A stretch of DNA of 5,389 nucleotides from assembly GCA_900556575.1 (NCBI GenBank), contig USPO01000130.1, forward strand, positions 1 to 5,389, given 5' to 3'. How positions within the stretch are numbered: position 1 is the first letter of the stretch; every line of letters begins with the position of its first letter. Source of the DNA: an uncultured Eubacteriales bacterium (GTDB lineage Bacteria; Bacillota; Clostridia; UBA1381). Below, in pieces: positions 1 through 5,389 of the stretch. The position numbers and the translations under genes are program-made. The notes below the pieces were generated by a model. The model was given only the letters and a program-made list of their open reading frames with translations. It ran no database searches and was not told the DNA's origin.

Positions 1-944
1 ACAAAGAATGGTATGACATTGAAATGCGTACAGACAGTGTGGAAAAGACCTGTTCGGTATACATTAACGGTGAGCTTATAGCCGAAAACCTTGAATACAG
101 CAACCATGATTCGGATGGCATGACGGCTATTCAGAGATGGCAGATCGGTTCACGTCTTGCAGGTACAGAGGATGTATATGTAGAATATATGTATGCATAT
201 AATGGATGGGATGACAAGAATTCGGACAGAGATGATGTAGAACCCGGACATTCGGGAGGCAAACCTTCCGGAGGCGGCGGAGGCGGTTCGTCATCAGGCG
301 GAACAGTAATACGTGACGGAGATTTTGATACATCACCTAAGGTTGATAAGGACACAGAACCGACACCGACACCGTCAGTTTCAGACCATGTAAATTCACA
401 GTTCAATGATATGGGAGCGTATGCATGGGCTGTTCCGGCTGTAAATGCACTTTACGAAAAGGGAGTTGTAACAGGTGTCGGAAGTAATTGCTTTGCACCG
501 GACAGAGCTGTAACAAGAGCAGAGTTTATTACAATGCTTATGAGAGGCTTCTCACTTGTAGGTGACAGTGCAAGCTGTGATTTTACAGATGTCAAGGACG
601 GTGACTGGTGCTATGCGGCAATTGCAATGGCTGCATCAATGGGAATTGTAAACGGTCGCCCGGATGGAAGCTTTGGAGTGAATGATAAGGTCACAAGACA
701 GGATATGGCGGTAATGAGCGTAAGACTTGCAAATGCTATTAATCTTAGCCTGTCATCAGATAAGAGCTATGAAGGCTTTAATGATGATGCAGATATAGCT
801 GATTATGCAAAGGAAAGTGTTGAAACCTTATATAAGTCAGGTATTGTAAATGGCACTGGAGATGGAGGTTTTGCTCCTCAGGGAGAGGCAAACAGAGCTC
901 AGGCAGCAAAGATAATATACGAGCTTATTTCAGCACAGAACTAA
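1..944 (+). CDS. C-terminal part of a secreted SLH-anchored protein with a LamG/ConA-like module (5' end outside window)
   Basis: The frame is open from the window edge (first full codon at base 3) to TAA at 942-944, giving 313 visible residues. The Met codon at 24 is internal, because the module already runs through it (KEWYDIEMRTDS) and no ribosome site precedes it. Order of parts: the end of a concanavalin A/LamG-like beta-sandwich (to about base 203; WYDIE, then SVYINGELIAENLEY and a closing strand VYVEYMYAYN); a Gly-rich linker; a Thr-Pro linker (TEPTPTPS); then three SLH repeats ending at the C-terminus. Known of the family: ConA-like modules often bind glycans next to catalytic domains, and C-terminal SLH triplets attach exported proteins non-covalently to secondary cell-wall polysaccharide. 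Inferred: this is the anchor end of a large extracellular carbohydrate-active protein, perhaps a pectinase-type enzyme. The catalytic part is not visible, so the activity is unknown. SLH identity is near certain; the ConA assignment is moderate. Confidence 0.9.
   Translation, partial: KEWYDIEMRTDSVEKTCSVYINGELIAENLEYSNHDSDGMTAIQRWQIGSRLAGTEDVYVEYMYAYNGWDDKNSDRDDVEPGHSGGKPSGGGGGGSSSGGTVIRDGDFDTSPKVDKDTEPTPTPSVSDHVNSQFNDMGAYAWAVPAVNALYEKGVVTGVGSNCFAPDRAVTRAEFITMLMRGFSLVGDSASCDFTDVKDGDWCYAAIAMAASMGIVNGRPDGSFGVNDKVTRQDMAVMSVRLANAINLSLSSDKSYEGFNDDADIADYAKESVETLYKSGIVNGTGDGGFAPQGEANRAQAAKIIYELISAQN
243..302 (+). repeat. Gly/Ser-rich low-complexity linker
   Basis: These bases encode a 20-residue stretch that starts PGHSGGKPS, continues with six consecutive glycines and ends SSSGG. 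The DNA is locally G-rich (GGAGGCGGCGGAGGCGG), in contrast to the A+T-rich surroundings. A second, acidic Thr-Pro linker follows (TEPTPTPS, about bases 357-380). Together they give a flexible spacer between the ConA-like module and the SLH anchor. Confidence 0.85.
402..929 (+). other. Three C-terminal SLH repeats (cell-wall anchor)
   Basis: SLH1 covers about bases 402-548 (AVNALYEKGVVTGVG, then VTRAEF), SLH2 about 582-731 (FTDVKDGDW, GIVNGRPDGSFG, VTRQDM) and SLH3 about 771-929 (ADYAKESVETLYKSGIVNG, ANRAQAAKII). The arginine of the TRAE motif is kept in all three repeats (TRAE, TRQD, NRAQ), and so are the GIVNG/GVVTG turns, so this trimer looks able to bind. In characterised systems the motif contacts pyruvylated secondary cell-wall polysaccharide; the ligand here is assumed by family. 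Unusually, SLH1 and SLH2 carry three cysteines (SNCF, SCDF, DWCY). Confidence 0.93.
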
Positions 945-951
945 ATAATTA

Positions 952-979
952 AGATACCGCCGTATTGGCGGCGGTATCT
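952..979 (+). terminator. Intergenic hairpin after the first gene, lacking a U-tract
   Basis: AGATACCGCCG (952-962) pairs perfectly with CGGCGGTATCT (969-979) as an 11-bp stem around the 6-nt loop TATTGG. It starts 8 nt after the TAA of the first gene. What follows (GTATCCTATATAATTTTA) is A+T-rich but has no continuous T run, so it is not a textbook Rho-independent terminator. It may terminate weakly, or protect or process the 3' end of the upstream message. Confidence 0.6.
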
Positions 980-993
980 GTATCCTATATAAT
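965..993 (+). promoter_or_regulatory. Candidate sigma-A-type promoter of the 908-residue SLH protein gene
   Basis: The -35 candidate TTGGCG (965-970, four of six matches to TTGACA) is separated by exactly 17 nt from a perfect -10 TATAAT (988-993). Transcription would start near 1000, leaving a leader of about 25 nt before the ATG at 1025. There is no extended -10 TG. The -35 lies in the loop and right arm of the hairpin at 952-979, so the same bases may end one transcript and start the next. A+T-rich DNA gives chance TATAAT matches; the exact spacing is the stronger argument. Confidence 0.5.
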
Positions 994-1010
994 TTTATAG
1001 TACAGCATAG

Positions 1011-1016
1011 AAAGGA
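1011..1016 (+). promoter_or_regulatory. Ribosome binding site AAAGGA
   Basis: AAAGGA sits 8 nt before the ATG at 1025, normal spacing for a Gram-positive anti-Shine-Dalgarno match. It supports this start, which is followed directly by the Lys-rich head of a signal peptide. Confidence 0.75.
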
Positions 1017-1024
1017 ATTTCAAT

Positions 1025-3751
1025 ATGAAAAAGAAGATAGCAATTTTATGCTTGGTATTAGCATTATCTGCATCAAGCTTTTCAGCAATGGCATATAATG
1101 ATGTACCTACAAATACAATGGAGTCAACTTCAATAACCTTGGCAGAAGGACTTGGAATTATGTCAGCAAAGGATGATGATAATTTCGGTTCAGAGGATTA
1201 TATGACAAGAGGTCAGTTTGCGGTAGCAGCTGCAAAAATGATGAAGCTTGATGTTACAGAAGGAAAGATGGGTAACAGTGCATATACAGATGTAGATATA
1301 AGCACAGAAGAGGGCTGCGCAATCAATCTTTTGGCAGACATAGGAGTTATTCCGACAGGAACAAAGACGTATAATCCAACTGAGATTATAACATATTCAG
1401 AAGCAGCAAGAATACTTGTTAATTGTCTGGGTTATGGTGACGAGGCACAGAAGTATGGCGGTTATCCAGGCGGTGTAATAAAGGTTGCTTCAACATTAAA
1501 GCTTGCAAATAACTTAAAAATGGCAACAAATACACAGGTAAATAAGGGAGATGCTGCGGTTCTTATTTATAATACTATGATGGCAAACCCGATGACAGAC
1601 AATAAACATGGCTATACAGAAGTGAATGAAGATACATTTCTTGAAACTTTTTGGGATGTTTATGATATGAAGGGTATAATTCAGGGTGTTGGAGAAGCAA
1701 GCCTTGATGGTATAAGCCTTTCGGACACGCAGGTATCTGTTAGCGGAGAAATAATGGAATGCAATATACCAAATATTAAGGATTATCTTGGACTTAGCGT
1801 AAGAGCTTATTATATTGATGATGATGAAGGTTCAATGCGTCTTGTTGCTGTTGTTCCGAGAGATGCGGATAATAAAATATTGAAAGTTGAGGCACAGGAT
1901 TTAACAGTTACAGGAGATAATGTTAGATATGAAGCCGATAATAAAACTAAGACACAGGATATTGCAGCAGGTGCACAGGTAATCTATAATGGCAGACTTT
2001 ATACGAATTATAATAGGCTTTCCGATATTTTAAATATTGCGGAGGGCGATGTTACTTTCATATCAAACACAGGAAAAAAAGCGGCAAATGTAATTATTGT
2101 CAATGATGAAAAGCATATCCTTGTTGAGAGAGTGGATGCGAAGAATAAGACAATATATGCTGCAAATTCAACAGAGGAGGGAGCTTCGCCATATCTTGCA
2201 TCGGCACTTGACCTTGATACAGATAATCAGGATGTATATATAACATTAGATGGTATTCCGGCAAAGTTTGAAGATATCCAGATTAATGATGTACTTGTTG
2301 TGAATGAATGCAAAAACGAAGGAGCTGCAAAGGCAGATGAGGTTTACATTGATATTCAGAGAAATGTCATTGAAGGTATCGTTGAATATGTTTCAAAGGC
2401 GGATAATGAAATAAGTGTTGGCGGAACACAGTATGATGTGTCAAAGTATTGCAATACAACAGTCAATTCAGGGGATAGTGTAAGCTTAGCTGCGACAAAG
2501 AGCGGTAAGATAGTAGGAACAATCGAAACCAAAACATCTAACCTTAAATATGCATATGTAAAGAGCGTTACTTCAGATTATGACAAGCAGGAAGCATATG
2601 TGAAGTTATTTACTCAGGATGGTGAGCAAAAACAGTTTATCGTAAAGGAAAAGACTGTTGTAAATGGCAAAAAGACAATGTATAATGAGGTTACAAAGGC
2701 AATTGCCGCAGGTGATTTTATTACATTTAGACTTAAAAATGATGGCTATATTGCAAACATGAACAGACCGTATGATGTAACAGCAAATCCTGATTATTAC
2801 AGCGAGTCATCGTTTGTTAAGAACTGGTCGAAGAGTTCAATCAGATATATCGGTGGAATTATGGGACGTTCAATAGTAAATGATAATACAACTATTTTCT
2901 ATATTCCGCGTTATGATAGAGATGTTGATTCAGATTACAGAATAATGAAAATGTCAGACCTTGAGAACAGAATTTATTCGGATATTACATGCTATGATGT
3001 TGATAGAAACGGACGTATTGGAGCATTGGTAATAAAAGAGGATATTAAGGATACAGTATCAAAGGGTGACAGTTTGTTCTTTGTAAGCAAGGTATTAAAT
3101 GGTGTTGATGAAGATGATGAGCCGGTTGTTCGTGTAGAAGGTTATGAAAAGGGTGAGGCAAAGACACTCACATTTACTGAGGATACGGATTGTGTTACAT
3201 ATGAGGATGGTTGGATGAACTATACAGGCAATGAAAATTTTGACCTTGGTTATAACTCAGAACTTCCGGGTAAGCAGCTTCATACCGGCGATGCACTTCA
3301 GTATACATTAAATGTAGATGGTGAAGTTGGAGCATATAGACTTATATTTAATAACTATGATGCAATCCATACAGCAGGACAGCTCACCTATGATGACCCG
3401 AAAGGTTACTATGAGAGATGGTCAAAGACAGGTGCGGTAACAAAGATTGAATTCAGTGATGACTTGTATATTGGATTTGGCAAGATAGAAATGAGATATA
3501 ATGATTTTTCGGTACTCTGTGCATTGAACGAGGAAGAGAGAACAAAGTATAAGAATTCAAAGGTAAATATGGTTGACTATTATCGTCCGCTTAATCTTAA
3601 TCAGGATGATACATATGTTTATACATATAATGTAGATTCGGATAAGCTTGAAGTTGGAACTATGGAAGATGTTCAGAAGAATGATACAGCTTTTGCACGT
3701 TCAAAGGCAATGGGAACATTGAATGAAATCATGGTTTACGAGAAGGATTGA
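1025..3751 (+). CDS. Exported N-terminal SLH-domain protein with a long beta-repeat body (908 aa)
   Basis: The start at 1025 is fixed by the AAAGGA site and an export signal: MKKK head, hydrophobic core, likely cleavage after AMA (residues 21-23). Residues 24 to about 190 form an SLH region. Repeat 1 keeps a TRGQ motif (61-64); repeats 2 (YTDV at 87, ITYSEAA at 122) and 3 (VNKGDAA at 172) have lost the motif arginine. Residues 216 to about 775 are beta-rich and contain a degenerate G/S/N-D motif seven times. The C-terminus ends in a strand (EIMVYEKD) with no membrane segment or LPXTG signal, so wall attachment would be through SLH. There is no recognisable catalytic motif. Such proteins serve as S-layer or surface-display components in Clostridia; a scaffold or surface-layer role here is inference. 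The gene has a tandem stop (TGA TAG) and lies 80 nt after the first gene and 73 nt before the third. Confidence 0.93.
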   Translation: MKKKIAILCLVLALSASSFSAMAYNDVPTNTMESTSITLAEGLGIMSAKDDDNFGSEDYMTRGQFAVAAAKMMKLDVTEGKMGNSAYTDVDISTEEGCAINLLADIGVIPTGTKTYNPTEIITYSEAARILVNCLGYGDEAQKYGGYPGGVIKVASTLKLANNLKMATNTQVNKGDAAVLIYNTMMANPMTDNKHGYTEVNEDTFLETFWDVYDMKGIIQGVGEASLDGISLSDTQVSVSGEIMECNIPNIKDYLGLSVRAYYIDDDEGSMRLVAVVPRDADNKILKVEAQDLTVTGDNVRYEADNKTKTQDIAAGAQVIYNGRLYTNYNRLSDILNIAEGDVTFISNTGKKAANVIIVNDEKHILVERVDAKNKTIYAANSTEEGASPYLASALDLDTDNQDVYITLDGIPAKFEDIQINDVLVVNECKNEGAAKADEVYIDIQRNVIEGIVEYVSKADNEISVGGTQYDVSKYCNTTVNSGDSVSLAATKSGKIVGTIETKTSNLKYAYVKSVTSDYDKQEAYVKLFTQDGEQKQFIVKEKTVVNGKKTMYNEVTKAIAAGDFITFRLKNDGYIANMNRPYDVTANPDYYSESSFVKNWSKSSIRYIGGIMGRSIVNDNTTIFYIPRYDRDVDSDYRIMKMSDLENRIYSDITCYDVDRNGRIGALVIKEDIKDTVSKGDSLFFVSKVLNGVDEDDEPVVRVEGYEKGEAKTLTFTEDTDCVTYEDGWMNYTGNENFDLGYNSELPGKQLHTGDALQYTLNVDGEVGAYRLIFNNYDAIHTAGQLTYDDPKGYYERWSKTGAVTKIEFSDDLYIGFGKIEMRYNDFSVLCALNEEERTKYKNSKVNMVDYYRPLNLNQDDTYVYTYNVDSDKLEVGTMEDVQKNDTAFARSKAMGTLNEIMVYEKD
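1094..1594 (+). other. N-terminal SLH region of the 908-aa protein, partly degenerate
   Basis: This covers residues 24-190 of the mature N-terminus. Repeat 1 (YNDVP, LAEGLGIMS, YMTRGQFAVAAAKMM) is close to consensus. Repeat 2 (YTDVDIS, CAINLLADIGVIP, ITYSEAARILVNCLGYG) has Tyr in place of the motif Arg. Repeat 3 (VIKVASTLKLANNL, VNKGDAAVLIYNTMM) has Lys there and no clear opening F-DV strand. The fold is recognisable, but fewer ligand-contacting arginines remain than in the SLH triplet of the upstream gene. Confidence 0.85.
1670..3349 (+). repeat. Seven degenerate beta-repeat units in the body of the 908-aa protein
   Basis: A hydrophobic strand opened by a small residue plus Asp (or similar), often followed by a Gly turn and another strand, recurs at residues 256 (GLSVRAYYIDDDEG), 341 (GDVTFISNTG), 421 (NDVLVVNECKNEG), 483 (GDSVSLAATKSGKIVG), 563 (GDFITFRLKNDGYIA), 652 (SDITCYDVDRNGRIGA) and 755 (GDALQYTLNVDGEVGA). 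Intervals are 85, 80, 62, 80, 89 and 103 residues. Several units begin with a strand such as GIIQGV (217), GIVEYV (451) or YVKSV (511). The pattern suggests tandem small beta-barrel or sandwich domains that have diverged strongly. This comes from reading the protein by eye, not from a profile search. Confidence 0.55.
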
Positions 3752-3765
3752 TAGTTAAATCGGTT

Positions 3766-3792
3766 AAGGCTGCTGCAATAGGCGGCAGCCTT
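3766..3792 (+). terminator. Intergenic hairpin after the 908-aa gene, lacking a U-tract
   Basis: AAGGCTGCTGC (3766-3776) pairs with GCGGCAGCCTT (3782-3792) as an 11-bp stem with one G-U pair (3774/3784) and the 5-nt loop AATAG. It starts 14 nt after the TGA. The next bases (GGCAGCTTAATCTC) contain no T run, so it is weak as an intrinsic terminator and may let transcription continue into the next gene, 33 nt downstream. Confidence 0.6.
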
Positions 3793-3808
3793 GGCAGCTT
3801 AATCTCAT

Positions 3809-3815
3809 GAAGGGA
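3809..3815 (+). promoter_or_regulatory. Ribosome binding site GAAGGGA that decides the third gene's start
   Basis: GAAGGGA ends 9 nt before the ATG at 3825. An in-frame ATG at 3807 would overlap this site, lacks a purine-rich site of its own (CAGCTTAATCTC precedes it) and would add a polar MKGYND ahead of the signal peptide. The start at 3825 is therefore preferred. Confidence 0.7.
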
Positions 3816-3824
3816 TATAATGAT

Positions 3825-5389
3825 ATGAAGACAAGAAAATTTTTGAGTATATTTGTCGCATTGTCGCTTATAATTGCATACATGATTCCTTTTGCCTCTG
3901 CGGCAGAGCTTTCGGATGACGGAACAATAGTATGGACATTTGCGGACAATGCTCCCGAAGGTGTAAAGCTTACAAATGCAAGCGGCAAGGAAAAGGAATG
4001 GTATATTGAAAATACCGACCTTGGAAATGGACTTACAGCTTATGCTAAAGGTACTGTCAATGAATCAAAGCAGGAATACAGCAATGCTTTTGAGATTGAC
4101 AGAAGTACGGGAAGTGATTTTGACTATGACGGTGAAACTGTAATAGGATTATTAAAGTTCGGAGGAAAATCATCTGCTGATGCAAGATACCTTACATACA
4201 CACCGTCAAAGGATGGTACATTAACCGTATATGTAAGACATGGAAGTGCAACAAAACCAAATACGGATATAAGAAGCCTTACAGTTGAACAGAGCGGGAA
4301 TACGACAACTGTTCCGACAGTAGGAACTGATAATCCGAGTGTAAAGCAGACAATAGAGGTAAGCGGCGGAGCAGAAGTAAAAATAGGCTGTGATAATAAT
4401 GTCGGTCTTTCAAAGATTGTTTATGCTCCTAAATCATCGGCAGCAGCAACAGATGCACCGACGGAAGAACCAAAGAATACAGAAGAACCGAAGAATACGG
4501 AAGTACCGACAAATGAACCGGCAGAGCCGGCAGCAATGAGCGTATGGTATGCAAAGGAATCTGACGGAGAGGTAATGGAGCCGGATTCTAAGGAAAATAC
4601 AGCAAAAATTCCGGCAGGAAAAAATCTCAGCGAGGGAACAGATTTTGCAGTATTTGCTAATGAAGATATGCTATATAAGGCTGTTGAATTTAAGGGAACT
4701 GATATAAACTTAAATGCTGTCGAAACTCCGGAAGGGATGAACGGCAGGCTTACAAAGCTTTTATCGGGCGGTACAAATCCGGGACTTAAGGATTTTGGAG
4801 CAACAGGAGCATCAATGAAGGTTGTGCCTTCAAAGAATGGTATTCTTTATGCATATGCAAAAGCAAGTGCGGGAAAAGCATTCGTGATTAATGATGCAGA
4901 AGGAAATACGGTTGTAAATTATACAAATGAGTCCGGGGCATCGCAGTATATTAAGTTTGAAGCAAAGGTAAATGCAAATACGGTTTATTATGCTTATACA
5001 GCAGGCGGCGGTACAGATTTCTTCGGATTTGAATTTGTTCCGGAGACAGCCGCAGCAACAGAGAAACCGGCAGAGACAAGTCAGCCGACAGATGAACCGA
5101 AGAATACGGAAAAACCGACGGATGAGCCAAAGAGTACAGATGAACCGAAAAATACTCAGGCACCGACAGATGAGATTCCGACAGAGGTAATTACAGCTAA
5201 CTATACGTTTATTTCGGATGATGTAAATAATGGTGCAGAAATAGCGTCAGGATTCGTAACATCCGATAAAAAGGTATATTCACCAAAGGGTAACGGATAT
5301 GCCTCAAATAAGGGTTCATCGATAATAGGTGGCAGAACAGTGCTTAATTCGTCAAAGGTAAAGGGAGAAGGACAGTCTTTAGCATTTAA
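3825..5389 (+). CDS. Exported multimodular beta-sandwich protein, probably carbohydrate-binding (3' end outside window)
   Basis: The frame is open from ATG 3825 to the last base, giving 521 full codons plus two bases with no stop. The GAAGGGA site and the signal peptide (MKTRK head, hydrophobic residues 6-23, likely cleavage after ASA at 24-26) fix the start. Module A (about residues 31-202) and module B (about 237-406) share a strand-turn-strand core: TPSKDGTLTVYVR at 126 and VPSKNGILYAYAK at 334, each preceded by a Gly-Gly turn (FGGK, SGGT). A third segment starting at about 457 (ITANYTFISDD) may open module C. Linkers between them are Thr/Pro/Glu/Lys-rich. Comparable modules accompany secreted pectinases and other glycan-active proteins of Clostridia, so carbohydrate binding is likely but inferred. 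No catalytic residues are identifiable in the visible part; an enzyme domain or wall anchor could lie beyond the edge. Confidence 0.9.
   Translation, partial: MKTRKFLSIFVALSLIIAYMIPFASAAELSDDGTIVWTFADNAPEGVKLTNASGKEKEWYIENTDLGNGLTAYAKGTVNESKQEYSNAFEIDRSTGSDFDYDGETVIGLLKFGGKSSADARYLTYTPSKDGTLTVYVRHGSATKPNTDIRSLTVEQSGNTTTVPTVGTDNPSVKQTIEVSGGAEVKIGCDNNVGLSKIVYAPKSSAAATDAPTEEPKNTEEPKNTEVPTNEPAEPAAMSVWYAKESDGEVMEPDSKENTAKIPAGKNLSEGTDFAVFANEDMLYKAVEFKGTDINLNAVETPEGMNGRLTKLLSGGTNPGLKDFGATGASMKVVPSKNGILYAYAKASAGKAFVINDAEGNTVVNYTNESGASQYIKFEAKVNANTVYYAYTAGGGTDFFGFEFVPETAAATEKPAETSQPTDEPKNTEKPTDEPKSTDEPKNTQAPTDEIPTEVITANYTFISDDVNNGAEIASGFVTSDKKVYSPKGNGYASNKGSSIIGGRTVLNSSKVKGEGQSLAF
3915..5042 (+). repeat. 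Two diverged copies of a ~170-aa beta-sandwich-like module
   Basis: Module A (residues 31-202) and module B (237-406) align by eye around [T/V]PSK[D/N]G[T/I]L..Y. Upstream of this lies a Gly-Gly turn; downstream is a hydrophobic strand with a Gly-Asn turn (LTVEQSGNT at 152, FVINDAEGNT at 353). Each ends in a closing strand (VGLSKIVYAPK, FFGFEFVPE). The interval is about 208 residues from core to core. Divergence is high, so this is an old duplication or two related domains rather than a recent copy. Confidence 0.6.
4434..4532 (+). repeat. Thr/Pro/Glu linker 1 with tandem 18-nt repeat
   Basis: This linker separates modules A and B. Bases 4467-4484 and 4485-4502 are tandem 18-nt copies differing at two third-codon positions, each encoding EPKNTE; related units follow (VPTNEPAEP). 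The sequence is hydrophilic and probably extended and protease-exposed, typical of linkers in multimodular secreted proteins. Confidence 0.85.
5040..5189 (+). repeat. Thr/Pro/Asp/Lys linker 2 with EPKNT-type repeats
   Basis: About 50 residues separate module B from the next segment. From base 5094 the unit recurs as EPKNTEKPTD, EPKSTD and EPKNTQAPTD. It matches linker 1 in composition and unit, suggesting both grew from the same short repeat. Confidence 0.85.

Noticed and set aside
24..26. ATG at 24 as the true start of the first gene
   Set aside because: The frame is open upstream to the window edge, the residues before it (KEWYDIE) belong to the same ConA-like module, and there is no ribosome site or signal peptide.
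127..406. Two overlapping reverse-strand open frames opposite the first gene (127-336 and 131-406)
   Set aside because: They lie antisense to the ConA-like module and Gly linker, are rich in poly-Pro or Leu/His/Arg from the complement of that low-complexity DNA, and show no domain. The + strand frame is clearly the coding one.
1046..1055. Lipoprotein signal at Cys9 of the 908-aa protein
   Set aside because: The residues before Cys9 are AIL, so the Gly/Ala/Ser needed at -1 of a lipobox is missing, and the hydrophobic core continues past the Cys to a normal AMA cleavage site.
3791..3821. TTGGCA (3791-3796) and TATAAT (3816-3821) as a promoter for the third gene
   Set aside because: The spacing is 19 nt and the -10 lies between the ribosome site and the ATG. 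Transcription would start about at or just after the start codon and lose the ribosome site.
3764..3988. Reverse-strand open frame of 74 codons over the second gap and the third gene's start
   Set aside because: It reads through the complement of the hairpin and signal peptide and has no recognisable domain. The + strand gene has a start site and signal peptide.
4951..5190. Open frames on both strands over linker 2 (4951-5163 reverse; 4972-5190 forward in another frame)
   Set aside because: Both have biased composition (Gln/Arg-rich or Leu/Ser/Pro-rich) produced by reading the repetitive linker out of frame. The real frame continues through from 3825.

Overview
The window reads as part of a cell-surface protein locus of a Gram-positive, probably anaerobic bacterium of the class Clostridia. 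The reasons are: S-layer homology (SLH) domains in two successive genes, short Lys-rich signal peptides followed by a hydrophobic core, purine-rich ribosome binding sites (AAAGGA, GAAGGGA), A+T-rich DNA (roughly 40% G+C by eye), and Thr/Pro/Glu/Asp/Lys-rich interdomain linkers like those of multimodular secreted polysaccharide-degrading proteins. The style recalls SLH-anchored pectin degraders such as Monoglobus. That placement is a guess from recollection, not a search.

Three genes lie head-to-tail on the + strand and fill almost everything. Bases 1-944 are the 3' end of a secreted protein: the tail of a concanavalin A/LamG-like module, a Gly-rich and Thr-Pro linker, and three C-terminal SLH repeats. 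Its N-terminal part, where any catalytic domain would be, is outside the window. Bases 1025-3751 encode a complete 908-residue exported protein: signal peptide, an N-terminal SLH region whose second and third repeats are degenerate, and about 700 residues of beta-rich sequence in which I see a recurring motif seven times. Bases 3825-5389 are the 5' end of a third exported protein. It is open to the window edge (521 residues visible), with a signal peptide and at least two related beta-sandwich-like modules, followed by the start of what may be a third, joined by EPKNTE/PTDEP linkers.

The two intergenic gaps (80 and 73 nt) each hold an 11-bp hairpin just after the upstream stop codon, and neither is followed by a U-tract. 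The first hairpin overlaps the -35 of a good promoter candidate for the middle gene (TTGGCG, 17 nt, TATAAT). No convincing promoter is seen for the third gene, so it may be read through from upstream.

Taken together, the genes look like a surface-display set: one SLH-anchored probable carbohydrate-active protein, one SLH protein with a large repeat body that could act as a surface layer or scaffold component, and one modular protein that looks carbohydrate-binding. The shared task is inferred from architecture only. No catalytic domain, RNA gene, mobile element or CRISPR array is visible.
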